Shown here piece after piece: positions 25,998 to 34,974 of a DNA stretch of 64,000 nucleotides. The notes under the pieces are model-generated. The model was not told the origin of the DNA. It saw nothing but the letters and a program-made list of their open reading frames with translations, and did no database searches. The stretch lies in the NCBI RefSeq assembly GCF_900302505.1, contig NZ_OMOJ01000012.1, forward strand, positions 1 through 64,000, written 5' to 3'. The translations under genes and the position numbers were made by a program. This stretch comes from Pseudoprimorskyibacter insulae (GTDB taxonomy: Bacteria > Pseudomonadota > Alphaproteobacteria > Rhodobacterales > Rhodobacteraceae). Position 1 is the stretch's first letter, and every line of letters starts with the position of its first letter.

Positions 25998-27347
25998 ATG
26001 ATTGACACCTCCGTCGCGGCAGGCTTCGACGCCGATAACGAAGTTGAAACCGTCTTTGCCTGCATCTGCGACCTGAACGGTGTGATGCGGGGCAAGCGAC
26101 TTCCGATTGAACAACTGGACAAAGTGGTCGAGGGCAAGCTTCGCATGCCGCTGTCTTTGCTGAGCATGGACATCTGGGGCGAAGACATCGAAGGCAACGA
26201 TCTGGTCTTTGATACCGGCGATGCCGATGGCATATGCGAATTCACCGGACGGCCCCTCAGTTTGGTGAACTGGACGTCGCGCCCGGCGGCCTTTGCCCAG
26301 CTTTGGATGCGGCAAGAGGATGGGAAACCCTTCGACGGCGACCCGCGCCGCGCGCTTGAATCAATCGTGCAACGCTATGCCGATCTGGGCCTAACGCCTG
26401 TCGTCGCGACAGAGCTTGAGTTCTACGTCGTTGATCCGTCTGAAGCCGCGCCGCAACCGCCCTTGTCGCCGGTCACGGGCAAGCGCTTGGATTCCGATGG
26501 TGCGCTGTCGCTGGATGAACTTCAGCACTTCGACGCCCTGTTGAATGAGATCTATGACGCCTGCCATGCACAGGACATTCCCGCTGATGCCGCGATTTCC
26601 GAAAACGGGGCAGGGCAGTTTGAAATCAACCTGATGCATGTCGCGGACCCTCTGAAGGCTGCCGACGATGCTGTTTTGTTCAAACGCCTGGTGCGCGGGA
26701 TCGCCCGCAAACATGCCTTGGCCGCGACCTTCATGGCCAAACCATACGGTGACCGCGCCGGGTCGGGTATGCATGTGCATTTTTCGTTGATCGATAAGGA
26801 TGGTAACAACGTCTTCGACGATGGCGGCCAAGAAGGCACGACGATGATGCGGTCTGCTGTCGCCGGGCTGATCCGCACCATGCAGGAAAACGCGTTGGTC
26901 TTCGCGCCGCACGAAAACTCGTTCCGGCGGTTGTTGCCGGGGGCGCATGCGCCGTCATCCGTGGCTTGGGGCTATGAAAACCGCACAGCGGCCATCCGCA
27001 TTCCCGGCGGGTCGCATAAGGCGCGGCGGATTGAACACCGGGTTGCCGGGGCGGATGCCAACCCCTATCTGGTTCTGGCGTCAATTCTGGGCGGGGCTTT
27101 GCTGGGCATTGAAAACAACTGGACCGCGCCAGAGCCCATCGTGGGCGATGCCTACTCACTCGATCTGGACCAACTTCCGCTGGACTGGGCGTCTTCGATT
27201 GACGCCTTTGCCAAGGGACCAAATGTGGACGGGATCTTTTCCAAGCGCTTGAAACGCATGTTCGTGCAGTGCAAGCAGCAGGAACTGCGCCGCTTTACCC
27301 GCCAAGTGACCGATTTTGAATACCACAGCTATCTGGAGGCTGTCTGA
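25998..27347 (+). CDS. puuA: Gamma-glutamylpolyamine synthetase (glutamine synthetase family, PuuA-like)
   Basis: The roughly 449-residue protein is a class I glutamine-synthetase relative with the short N-terminal domain of PuuA: DLNGVMRGKRLP near residue 25, VATELEFYVVDP near 138, ISENGAGQFEINL near 195, MHVHFSL near 258 and ENRTAAIRIPGG near 325. PuuA enzymes glutamylate putrescine with ATP at the start of its catabolism. The next gene encodes a PuuB-like oxidase, which supports this over nitrogen assimilation. Start is uncertain; 25974 is also in frame, but neither has a strong ribosome site. Confidence 0.85.
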   Translation: MIDTSVAAGFDADNEVETVFACICDLNGVMRGKRLPIEQLDKVVEGKLRMPLSLLSMDIWGEDIEGNDLVFDTGDADGICEFTGRPLSLVNWTSRPAAFAQLWMRQEDGKPFDGDPRRALESIVQRYADLGLTPVVATELEFYVVDPSEAAPQPPLSPVTGKRLDSDGALSLDELQHFDALLNEIYDACHAQDIPADAAISENGAGQFEINLMHVADPLKAADDAVLFKRLVRGIARKHALAATFMAKPYGDRAGSGMHVHFSLIDKDGNNVFDDGGQEGTTMMRSAVAGLIRTMQENALVFAPHENSFRRLLPGAHAPSSVAWGYENRTAAIRIPGGSHKARRIEHRVAGADANPYLVLASILGGALLGIENNWTAPEPIVGDAYSLDLDQLPLDWASSIDAFAKGPNVDGIFSKRLKRMFVQCKQQELRRFTRQVTDFEYHSYLEAV

Positions 27348-28658
27348 ATGTCCGCCAATTCGCATCCCTATGCCGGCACGGGCCAGCATGTGGGCAGCTA
27401 CTATGCCGCGTCTGCCAATCCGGCCCCGCTGCGCCCTGCTGTCAAAGGCGCGCATGAGGCCGAAATCTGTGTCGTTGGTGCGGGTTATTCTGGCCTGTCC
27501 ACCGCGCTGCATCTGGCCGAAAAGGGCTATTCCGTCACGGTGGTCGAAGGTGCGCGGATTGGTTGGGGCGCGTCGGGCCGCAACGGTGGTCAGATCGTAA
27601 ACGGGCTGAACGCCAGTCTGGATACAATCGGTAAGCGCTACGGGGCGGATACCGCCAAGTTCGTGGCTGGTCTGGTCCAGGAAGGCGGAGAGATCATCCG
27701 CGAGCGGATCAAGACCTATGACATTCAGTGCGACCTGAAAGACGGCAACGTCTTTGCCGCCATGACCCCGCGCCACATGAAAGAGCTGGAGCACACCAAG
27801 GCGGTCTGGGAAAGCCACGGGCTAAACAACTACCGGATGCTCACCCGCGATGAGATGCGCCAACACGTGACCACCGACGCATATGTCGGCGGGATGCTGG
27901 ATGTCACGGGCGGGCATATGCACCCGCTGAACCTTGCCTTGGGGCAGGCGGCGGCGGTCGAAAAGTTGGGCGGCACGATCTATGAAATGTCGCCCGTCAC
28001 CCGTGTTGATACCGATGCCGAACGCCCGGTGATCTATACACCCGAAGGTCAGATCACCTGCAAAACGCTGGTCCTCTGCGGCAACGCCTATCTGGGCCAT
28101 GTGGTGCCAACCTTGGAATGGCGCGTCATGCCTGTCTCGACGCAGGTTATGGCGACGGAACCGCTTGGCGCGGAACGGGCGGCGGCGCTGATGCCGTCGG
28201 ACACTTGTATCGAGGACGTGCGCTATATCCTGGACTACTACCGCATGTCTGCGGACAAGCGTCTGCTGTTCGGGGGCGGCGTGGTCTATTCGGGCACCGA
28301 TCCCAAGGACATCAAGGCAAGCCTGTGGAAGAACATGATGAAGGTCTTCCCACAGTTGTCTGACGTGAAGATCGACTATGCCTGGAGCGGCAACTTTGCC
28401 CTGTCCTTCAGCCGTGTCCCGCAGATGGGCCGGATCGGCGCGAACACCTACTTCGCCCATGGTTATTCGGGCCACGGGATCACCGGCTCGCATACCTTTG
28501 GCCGCATCCTTGCAGAGGCAATCGACGGTGATTTGAGCCGGTTCGACGTCTTCGCAGGCTTGCCGTGGATTCCCTTCCCCGGCGGACGGGCCCTCCGCGT
28601 GCCCTATTCCATTGTTGGCGCGTGGTGGTATTCACTGCGCGACCGGCTCGGGGTCTAG
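27348..28658 (+). CDS. puuB: Gamma-glutamylputrescine oxidase-like FAD oxidoreductase (PuuB)
   Basis: The 436-residue protein is a DAO-family flavoprotein. The dinucleotide fold VVGAGYSGLSTALHLAEKGYSV starts near residue 43 (GxGxxG). WGASGRNGGQIVNGLN near residue 73 is the flavin-contact motif seen in PuuB/OrdL proteins, and YSGHGITGSHTFGRILAEAI lies near the C-terminus. It would oxidise the glutamylated amine to an aldehyde. Its ATG follows the upstream stop codon without a gap, so the two are translated as a unit. PuuC and PuuD homologs are not in the window. Confidence 0.87.
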   Translation: MSANSHPYAGTGQHVGSYYAASANPAPLRPAVKGAHEAEICVVGAGYSGLSTALHLAEKGYSVTVVEGARIGWGASGRNGGQIVNGLNASLDTIGKRYGADTAKFVAGLVQEGGEIIRERIKTYDIQCDLKDGNVFAAMTPRHMKELEHTKAVWESHGLNNYRMLTRDEMRQHVTTDAYVGGMLDVTGGHMHPLNLALGQAAAVEKLGGTIYEMSPVTRVDTDAERPVIYTPEGQITCKTLVLCGNAYLGHVVPTLEWRVMPVSTQVMATEPLGAERAAALMPSDTCIEDVRYILDYYRMSADKRLLFGGGVVYSGTDPKDIKASLWKNMMKVFPQLSDVKIDYAWSGNFALSFSRVPQMGRIGANTYFAHGYSGHGITGSHTFGRILAEAIDGDLSRFDVFAGLPWIPFPGGRALRVPYSIVGAWWYSLRDRLGV

Positions 28659-28707
28659 GTCATGACGCGGATTTGGCCCTTGTCATTCCGCGCCGCTCTC
28701 TTCCGGG

Positions 28708-28721
28708 TTGCCCATGGGCAA
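28708..28721. promoter_or_regulatory. Distal parS-like palindrome
   Basis: TTGCCC-AT-GGGCAA has exactly the same six-base arms as the two palindromes behind parB, with another central dinucleotide. It lies 50 bases after puuB in a gene-free gap, 6 kb from parB. A 12-of-12 arm match is not expected by chance in 64 kb. Confidence 0.5.
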
Positions 28722-28732
28722 TCAGCGCTGTT

Positions 28733-28761
28733 GCCCTGTCCCGACCGGACAGGGCGTTTTT
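28733..28761 (+). terminator. Terminator after puuAB
   Basis: GCCCTGTCC (28733-28741) pairs with GGACAGGGC (28747-28755) over a 5-base loop, followed by GTTTTT. Confidence 0.85.
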
Positions 28762-28906
28762 ATGGAGCCGGGAAAACATCCATAAGCAAAACTCGGTTCA
28801 ACGATTATTATTTTGAATTTCCCTTTTGGAAGGCGTCGCGGCAAATTTCAAATATACGTGACGCCCGAACCATGTCTTTTGGCCGGGCACTGATAGGAGG
28901 CACCAC

Positions 28907-29356
28907 ATGGCCGTTTCGATGACGTACTTTGAACAAGACGCCCAGCACCTAGAGGTTCTGACGGCGGAATTCAGCGGTGAACCTGTGGGCTATGTGTATC
29001 GTGGCGCCCGTCCGGGGCCGAACGTATTGGTGGTGGGCGATGGTCTTGGCGCGCAGATGGTCTTTGACCGGGTTCTGAACATGCCTGCATTGGCCAAACT
29101 GCGCGGGTCGCTGACCATGATCTGGATCGGCGGGCGTGACCCGAAGAAAGTCCTCAGCAGCCGCGTTGTGCCGGATCAGGATGATTTTGACGATATGATG
29201 TATCTGCCCGTCACTGGCCGCGGGTCGCCGCAAGGCACCGCGCAAGGGTCTTCCACCGTAATGCGTCTTTGCACCCGGCTTGGGATGATTGACGGGCGCG
29301 GCGTAAGCCTGTTCAAAGCGTTCGATTTGAAAACCGCCGTGCTGGTCAAACAGTAA
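28907..29356 (+). CDS. Hypothetical protein, 149 aa, alpha/beta fold
   Basis: A strong TAGGAGG site precedes the ATG and codon use matches neighbours, so this is a real gene. I do not recognise a named family. The segment YRGARPGPNVLVVGDGLGAQMVFDRVL followed by LAKLRGSLTMIWIGG recalls the first strand-turn-helix of AspA/AstE-type zinc hydrolases (compare [14 protein letters not shown] in the protein at 35763-36818), but the metal-binding His/Glu are replaced by DGLGAQ and the protein is less than half length. It may be a non-catalytic relative. No signal peptide or membrane helix is seen. Confidence 0.65.
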   Translation: MAVSMTYFEQDAQHLEVLTAEFSGEPVGYVYRGARPGPNVLVVGDGLGAQMVFDRVLNMPALAKLRGSLTMIWIGGRDPKKVLSSRVVPDQDDFDDMMYLPVTGRGSPQGTAQGSSTVMRLCTRLGMIDGRGVSLFKAFDLKTAVLVKQ

Positions 29357-29381
29357 CCGCGCCAAGTCGCCCAATTGCATG

Positions 29382-29421
29382 ATCGACAGTGCCCTGCTTG
29401 GATGGCAGGGGGGCGGTCGAT
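29382..29421 (+). other. Nested stem-loop upstream of mscS
   Basis: ATCGAC (29382-29387) pairs with GTCGAT (29416-29421) and inside it CCCTGC (29392-29397) pairs with GCAGGG (29405-29410). With no T-run it is not a classic terminator; it may be a structured leader or mRNA 3' end. Confidence 0.35.
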
Positions 29422-29449
29422 TTGTTCGACACATTGCGGAGGACCCACC

Positions 29450-30874
29450 ATGGCCGATCCGACAGCCGAAACCATCACCGAGGAAGCCGTAGAAACGGTT
29501 GAAGACGCCGTCGAAACGGTCGAAAGCCTTGCCGAAGACATCACCGAAAGCGTGTCGCCCTTCCTGGACTACGGTCATCAGGTTGCGCAGCGCTTTATTG
29601 AGCAATTCTCGGGGCTGGATGGGGTTATATCGCTGGCCATTCTGGTGGCTGCGGCCTTTGTCGGCTGGTCCCTGCGCCGCCCGGTGCATGCCTTGGTCGA
29701 ACAGGTCTGGCCCAATGTCGATCAGGGGCGGCCCTTTCTGGGCAATTTGAAACATGTGGTCCACCGGGTCGCCGTGCCGTTTGTGCTGGCGGTGCTGCTC
29801 TGGATCGCGATTCCGGTGCTGCGCGAACTTGGCGTCGTAAACGAGGTTTTGCGGATCGTCGCCTCGATGCTTCAGGCGTGGATCGTCATCAACCTGTTCT
29901 CCGCCGTTGTGCGTGATCCGTCTTGGTCCCGGACCTTTGCAGCCGTGGCTTGGGTGCTGGCGGCGCTGTACATCATGCGGCTGCTCAACCCGTTGATTGC
30001 CCTGCTGGACGGCATGAGCATGACCTTGGGCACCAGCGTTATTTCGCTTTACGACATCATCAAAGCCTCGGGCCTGTTGGTCATTCTGATCTGGCTGGCA
30101 CGGGCCTTTGTCAGCTTTGTGCAGGCGCGTTTGAACCGGTCGCAAAACCTTGCCCCGGCGGTGCGGTCGCTGATCGTGCAGACGGTGAAACTGCTGACGT
30201 TGTTTGTTGCCGTGCTTTTGGCGCTCAATGCCGTCGGCGTTGATCTGACGGCACTGGCGGTCTTCTCGGGTGCGTTGGGTGTCGGGATCGGGATCGGCCT
30301 TCAGGCCATCGTGGCGAACCTGTTTTCAGGTCTGACCCTGATGATGGAAGGCGCGATCAAGGTGGGCGATTACATCGAACTTCCGTCGGGCGTGCGCGGC
30401 GAGGTCAAGGAAATCAGCACCCGCGCCACGCGGATCACCACCAATGACAACGTCGATATTCTGGTGCCGAACTCAGAATTCGTGAACGGCCAAGTGGTCA
30501 ACTGGACGCTGAAAGACCGCGTCTGCCGGGTCCATATTCCCTTTGGCGTGGCCTATGGCAGCGACAAGGAACTTGTGCGCAAAGCCGCGCTTGAGGCCGC
30601 CGCCGAGGTTGAGCACGAACTGAAAGGGCCGGGGTCCCGCCCGGCCGAGGTGTGGCTGACCAATTTCGGCGCAAGCTCGCTGGACTTTGAGCTGGTCGTA
30701 TGGCTAAAGCCCGAAGCCGTTCAACGGCAGGCGCGGGTGCGTGCGGATTACAACTGGGCGCTGGAAACGGCCCTGACCAAGCACGGCATTGAAATACCGT
30801 TCCCGCAGCTAGATCTGCATGTGAAACCGGGGGCCAAGCCCTTTATCGTGACTGGCAAGGAGTCTGAGAGTTGA
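29450..30874 (+). CDS. MscS-family mechanosensitive channel
   Basis: The 474-residue protein begins with an acidic helical stretch (about residues 1-40, rich in Glu and Thr repeats such as EAVETVEDAVETVE). About five membrane segments follow, the last being the pore-lining GALGVGIGIGLQAIVANLFSG near residue 280. Then come the beta domain GDYIELPSGVRGEVKEISTRATRI and the C-terminal alpha/beta domain. It releases solutes on hypo-osmotic shock. The start follows GCGGAGGA. Its stop overlaps the TTG of the next gene, so it appears co-transcribed with the pqi genes. Confidence 0.9.
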   Translation: MADPTAETITEEAVETVEDAVETVESLAEDITESVSPFLDYGHQVAQRFIEQFSGLDGVISLAILVAAAFVGWSLRRPVHALVEQVWPNVDQGRPFLGNLKHVVHRVAVPFVLAVLLWIAIPVLRELGVVNEVLRIVASMLQAWIVINLFSAVVRDPSWSRTFAAVAWVLAALYIMRLLNPLIALLDGMSMTLGTSVISLYDIIKASGLLVILIWLARAFVSFVQARLNRSQNLAPAVRSLIVQTVKLLTLFVAVLLALNAVGVDLTALAVFSGALGVGIGIGLQAIVANLFSGLTLMMEGAIKVGDYIELPSGVRGEVKEISTRATRITTNDNVDILVPNSEFVNGQVVNWTLKDRVCRVHIPFGVAYGSDKELVRKAALEAAAEVEHELKGPGSRPAEVWLTNFGASSLDFELVVWLKPEAVQRQARVRADYNWALETALTKHGIEIPFPQLDLHVKPGAKPFIVTGKESES

Positions 30875-31482
30875 GCGGCGACAACATCGCCTGTCCTGTG
30901 TGCGACGTGATGTACCATTTGCCGCCAGAACTGGCGGATGGGGAAACGCGCTGCGCCCGCTGCGGTTACCGGCTGACCCTTGGCCAGTCCGAGGCCATCA
31001 CCCGCGTGGTGGGGCTGGCACTGACGTCGGTTGTGCTGATGGGCATGGTGGTGTTCCTGCCGTTCCTTGATCTGGAGGCGGGCCAGTTCAGCAACTCGGC
31101 CACGGTTTATGACGCGGTGATGGGGTTCTCGACCGGGATCATGATGCCTTTGTCGCTGGCGGTGATGGGCTTCATCATCGTGCTGCCCTTGTTGCGGTTC
31201 GGGCTGCTGATCTATGCTCTCGCGCCCGTGGTCCTGCATCGCCCCAACGCGCCCGGTGCAAATGCCGCGCTGCGTGTTGCGATCCGGCTGAAACCCTGGG
31301 CCATGGCCGAGATTTTCATGGTCGGCGTCGCGGTTGCGCTGGTCAAGCTGGCGGGGATGGCAACGCTTCATATGGGTCCAGCCTTCTGGGCCTTCGTCGG
31401 GGTGGTGGTGGTGGCCGCCCTTAAAGATACGCTCATGTGCAGGAATACGTTATGGACCGCGCTGGCCAACAACAAAGCCTGA
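30871..31482 (+). CDS. pqiA: PqiA-family membrane protein, first half-size copy
   Basis: This 203-residue protein has two CxxC zinc-ribbon knuckles at the N-terminus (CPVCDVMYHLP and CARCGYRL) and four hydrophobic helices, the repeat unit of PqiA. In E. coli PqiA two such units are fused; here they are encoded by two genes. The TTG start overlaps the mscS stop and CAAGGAG precedes it. PqiA is the inner-membrane part of the PqiABC intermembrane lipid transport system. Confidence 0.85.
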   Translation: MSGDNIACPVCDVMYHLPPELADGETRCARCGYRLTLGQSEAITRVVGLALTSVVLMGMVVFLPFLDLEAGQFSNSATVYDAVMGFSTGIMMPLSLAVMGFIIVLPLLRFGLLIYALAPVVLHRPNAPGANAALRVAIRLKPWAMAEIFMVGVAVALVKLAGMATLHMGPAFWAFVGVVVVAALKDTLMCRNTLWTALANNKA

Positions 31483-32093
31483 CTACGGCCCGCGAAGCGG
31501 GAATGGTCGGGTGTACCTATTGCGGGCTGCTGTTGCCGATGGATCAAGCGCATTGCCCGCGCTGTGGTGCCGGGTTGCAAAGTCGCGACGACCAGAGCCT
31601 GCAAAAGGTTTGGGCGTGGTTGCTCGCGGGTCTGATCGCCTATGTTCCGGCGAACCTGTATCCGATGCTGCGCACAACGCAGATGTTCCACACGACCGAA
31701 AGCACCATCGTCGGCGGTGTCAGTGATCTGATCCATCACCATGCCTATGGCATTGCTTTCATCGTGTTCTTTGCCAGCGTGGTGATCCCGATCGGCAAGT
31801 TCATCGTGATTGCCTATCTGGCCTACCTGATGAGCAGGCCGCACAAAAGCGATCCGCACAGGCTCCACCTTCTGTATGAGGTGGTCGAATTTATCGGACG
31901 TTGGTCGATGATCGACGTCTTTGTCGTGGCCATCCTGACTGCGTTGGTGCAGTTCGATGTCTTGGCGACGATCAACCCCGGAATTGCGGCCGTTTGCTTT
32001 GCGCTCTCTGTCGTTTTCACAATGCTGTCGGCCCAAAGCTTCGACTCTCGTCTGATCTGGGACCGGCTTGAGAAAGGATCCTTCCATGGATGA
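31452..32093 (+). CDS. pqiA: PqiA-family membrane protein, second half-size copy
   Basis: The 213-residue product repeats the PqiA unit: CTYCGLLLPMDQAHCPRCGAGL zinc ribbon, then four helices with YVPANLYPML, the family signature. The ATG at 31452 is preceded by CAGGA at good spacing; the gene overlaps the previous one by 31 bases and pqiB by 8. With its neighbour it makes up the full two-domain PqiA. Confidence 0.87.
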   Translation: MDRAGQQQSLTTAREAGMVGCTYCGLLLPMDQAHCPRCGAGLQSRDDQSLQKVWAWLLAGLIAYVPANLYPMLRTTQMFHTTESTIVGGVSDLIHHHAYGIAFIVFFASVVIPIGKFIVIAYLAYLMSRPHKSDPHRLHLLYEVVEFIGRWSMIDVFVVAILTALVQFDVLATINPGIAAVCFALSVVFTMLSAQSFDSRLIWDRLEKGSFHG

Positions 32094-34425
32094 AAGCCAA
32101 CTTGCCACGCCGGTCAGCGCCCCAAAGCGCAAGCGCCTGTCGCTGGTCTGGCTGATGCCGGTTCTGGCGGTGGTCGTGGCCGTTGCCGTTGTTGCCAAGA
32201 ACTATGCCGAAAAAGGCCCGTTGATTTCGGTTTCGTTTCAGGCGGCGTCGGGCATTGAAAAGGGCCAGACCGTCGTCCGGTTCCGCGATCTTCAGGTCGG
32301 CATCGTCGAAGACATGAGCTTTGCCCCCGGCTTGACCGCCATTGAGGCGCATATCCGTCTGGACAAGAAAATCGCCGACTACGTGGACGAGTCCGCCGAA
32401 TTCTGGCTGGTGGAACCGCGCGTTTCGGCGCGTGGGGTTTCGGGTCTGAACACGGTCCTGTCGGGCGTTTATATCCAAGGCAACTGGGATGCGACGCCGG
32501 GCGAAAAGGTCCAGCATTTCGTCGCCCGCAAAACGCCGCCGCTTGTCACCCATGGTGACAACGGGTCCGTCGTGGTGCTGCGTTCGCGCGGCGACACGCA
32601 ACTGTCCAATGGCGCGCCGGTGATGTTTAACGGGATTGAGGTGGGCCGCTTGGGCGAACCCAAGCTGTCGGACACCGGATCAACCGTCACGGTTGAGGCC
32701 TTTATCGAAGCGCCGCACGACCAGCGCCTGACCACCAACACCCGGTTTTGGGACATTTCGGGCATTTCGCTGAATGTCGGGGCAGGGGGGCTTTCGGTTG
32801 ATGTTGAGAGCCTTGCCGCACTGGTTGAAGGCGGCATCAGCTTTGGCACCATGGTGGCGGGCGGAGATGCGGTCCTGCCGGGCCATGTGTTCGACATCTA
32901 CGACACCGAAGAACATGCCCGCGAAAACGTCTTTGACGGCGATAGCGCGGAAAACCTGCGTCTGTCGGTACTGCTAGACAACCATCAGGGCGGGCTGACC
33001 GTAGGCGGGAATGTCCGCTTTCAAGGCGCCAAGGTGGGCGAGGTCACAGACCTGAACGGCTATGTCGATCCCGAAACCCGCAAGGTGAAACTGCTGGTCG
33101 AATTTGCTGTATCGCCATCGAAGCTGGGGCTTGGGGACGACTCTGCCCTGCATATGGACGGCTTGAAAAGCCGTGTGGCAAATGGCCTGCGGGCGCGTTT
33201 GGCCTCCGAAGGGTTGCTTGGTCAGACGGTTGTTCTGGAACTGGTCGACTTCGACGACGTCGCCCCGGCGGAACTGGTGACCAATGTGACCGATCTGCCG
33301 CTTGTGCCAAGCGGCGAGTCAAACCTGAAAGACGCTTCGCAGACGGTGGACGGGTTGATTGGCCGGATCAACAGCTTGCCGATCGAAGAGCTGATGAACT
33401 CAGCCATCGGCACCTTGGACGGCATTACCGCCTTCGTGGCCAGCCCCGAAGCCCGGGAAATCCCGGCCAATGCCAATGGTCTGCTAGTCGACACGCGTGA
33501 GGTCATCGCCTCGGGCGCGACGCGCAAGGCCATCCAAGACCTTCAGACCGCCGCATCGGACGTTCAGGCCCTTGTTGGCCGGATCGAGTCCAGCACCGGC
33601 CTAGACACGTTCCTGGGCGCGCTCGAACGCTCTGACAGCATCATGACCAACATTGACGCCTTCTCGGGCAAGCTGCCTGCGATTGCCGATGATATGGAGC
33701 AGATCACCGCGCAACTGGCGGCCCTGCAATTGCAGGAACTGGTCAGCGATGCCTCGGCTGCTGTGGCCGCCCTGTCCGATGTTGTGACCGACCCGAGCTT
33801 GAAGACCGTCGGCCCGGATGCGGCGGCGTCGATGGCGTCCTTGCAGCAGATCCTTGCTGATTTGGAGCAAAGCGGTCTGGTGGCCGAACTCAGCGCTGCC
33901 GCAACGAATGCCGATGGCCTTTTGTTGGATCTGCGCAGCGCCACCGCCGATGTGCCGACGCTGGTCAATGACGCAAGCGCGGTGGTCGCCTCGATCAAGG
34001 ATCTGCCGATCGAAACGGTTGTGCAATCGCTGGACCGTCTGCTGAACCGCGGCGAGGCTGTGCTATCGGCACCGGGGATCGAAGACATTCCCGTCGCCCT
34101 GCGCAACACTCTGGTCGAACTTGAAACCAGCCTGACTGCATTGCGCGAAGGCGGCGTTGTCGATAGCCTGAATGCAACGCTGAAATCTGCGCAAAGCACG
34201 ATGGAGGCCATCGAAACCGCGACGGTGCAAGTGCCGGACGTGGTCGCACGCCTGAACCGTGTGGCCGGCGCGTTGGAGCAGACAATCGCGGGATACGGGC
34301 CTGAGTCGCGCCTGAACCGGGATGCTCAGAACGCCATCAACGAAGTGGCCCGCGCGGCCGAAGCGTTCCGATCCCTGGCGCGCACCATCGAACGCAATCC
34401 CAATTCTCTGATTACGGGACGATAG
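32086..34425 (+). CDS. pqiB: PqiB-like intermembrane transport protein with three MCE domains and long C-terminal helical region
   Basis: The 779-residue protein has one N-terminal membrane anchor (LVWLMPVLAVVVAVAVVAKNY) and three MCE/MlaD domains starting near residues 45 (ISVSFQAASGIEKGQTVVRF), 160 (VVVLRSRGDTQLSNGAPV) and 290 (LSVLLDNHQGGLTVGGNVRF). These stack into a periplasmic tunnel for lipids in PqiB. About 370 C-terminal residues are Ala/Ser/Leu-rich amphipathic helix, well beyond the tail of E. coli PqiB (546 residues in all), and may form a longer needle. The start at 32086 follows AAAGGATC. Confidence 0.88.
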   Translation: MDESQLATPVSAPKRKRLSLVWLMPVLAVVVAVAVVAKNYAEKGPLISVSFQAASGIEKGQTVVRFRDLQVGIVEDMSFAPGLTAIEAHIRLDKKIADYVDESAEFWLVEPRVSARGVSGLNTVLSGVYIQGNWDATPGEKVQHFVARKTPPLVTHGDNGSVVVLRSRGDTQLSNGAPVMFNGIEVGRLGEPKLSDTGSTVTVEAFIEAPHDQRLTTNTRFWDISGISLNVGAGGLSVDVESLAALVEGGISFGTMVAGGDAVLPGHVFDIYDTEEHARENVFDGDSAENLRLSVLLDNHQGGLTVGGNVRFQGAKVGEVTDLNGYVDPETRKVKLLVEFAVSPSKLGLGDDSALHMDGLKSRVANGLRARLASEGLLGQTVVLELVDFDDVAPAELVTNVTDLPLVPSGESNLKDASQTVDGLIGRINSLPIEELMNSAIGTLDGITAFVASPEAREIPANANGLLVDTREVIASGATRKAIQDLQTAASDVQALVGRIESSTGLDTFLGALERSDSIMTNIDAFSGKLPAIADDMEQITAQLAALQLQELVSDASAAVAALSDVVTDPSLKTVGPDAAASMASLQQILADLEQSGLVAELSAAATNADGLLLDLRSATADVPTLVNDASAVVASIKDLPIETVVQSLDRLLNRGEAVLSAPGIEDIPVALRNTLVELETSLTALREGGVVDSLNATLKSAQSTMEAIETATVQVPDVVARLNRVAGALEQTIAGYGPESRLNRDAQNAINEVARAAEAFRSLARTIERNPNSLITGR

Positions 34426-34427
34426 AT

Positions 34428-34973
34428 ATGAAACCCATTGCTGCCCTTTTGATTGCAACCGCCCTTTGGGGCTGTGCGGGGGATCCTGCCCGCGTCGTCG
34501 TTGCGCCTGAAACCTCAACCATGACCGTCCGCACCACCGCGCGGTCGGTGGAAATCAAAGAAGTTTCGCTTCCGGCCTATGCCAAGGAAGACAAGATCGC
34601 CCTGCAAAACGCCGACGGGTCTGTCACGTCGTTGGAGGATTCCATTTGGGCGGATGAACCCGAACGCGCGATGACCAACGCCTTGGTGCGCAACCTGACC
34701 GCCATCACGGGCCGGCAGATCGCCGCTTCACCCTGGCCGCTGCGCGGGTTCCCCGATGCTGAGTTGAGCGTCCGGGTTGAACAGATGTTGGTTCAGGCCG
34801 GGGCTGGCCTGCTGCTGACGGGGCAATATGCCGTTGGCTTTGAATCCGGGGCAGGGCAGATCAAGCCCTTCTCGATCACTGTACCTGTTTCCGCGACCGA
34901 CCAGAACGGCGTTGCCCAAGCGCATGATGCAGCTTGGCGCCAGCTGGCGGAACGCATTGCGAAGGACCTGTAA
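34428..34973 (+). CDS. pqiC: PqiC-like outer-membrane lipoprotein (ABC-type auxiliary family)
   Basis: The 181-residue product has a signal peptide with lipobox ALWGC (Cys near residue 16) and a DUF330/PqiC-type alpha-beta domain. In E. coli PqiC forms a ring under the outer membrane that receives the tip of PqiB. It directly follows pqiB, with 2 bases between stop and ATG. Sequence identity to the family is visible mainly in the pattern W..EPERAMTNALVRNL. Confidence 0.8.
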   Translation: MKPIAALLIATALWGCAGDPARVVVAPETSTMTVRTTARSVEIKEVSLPAYAKEDKIALQNADGSVTSLEDSIWADEPERAMTNALVRNLTAITGRQIAASPWPLRGFPDAELSVRVEQMLVQAGAGLLLTGQYAVGFESGAGQIKPFSITVPVSATDQNGVAQAHDAAWRQLAERIAKDL

Positions 34974-34974
34974 A

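Noticed and set aside
28907-29356. Aspartoacylase (AspA/AstE) gene fragment
   Set aside because: The strand pattern is similar but the zinc ligands are absent and the gene has its own strong ribosome site, so it is listed as hypothetical, not as a pseudogene.
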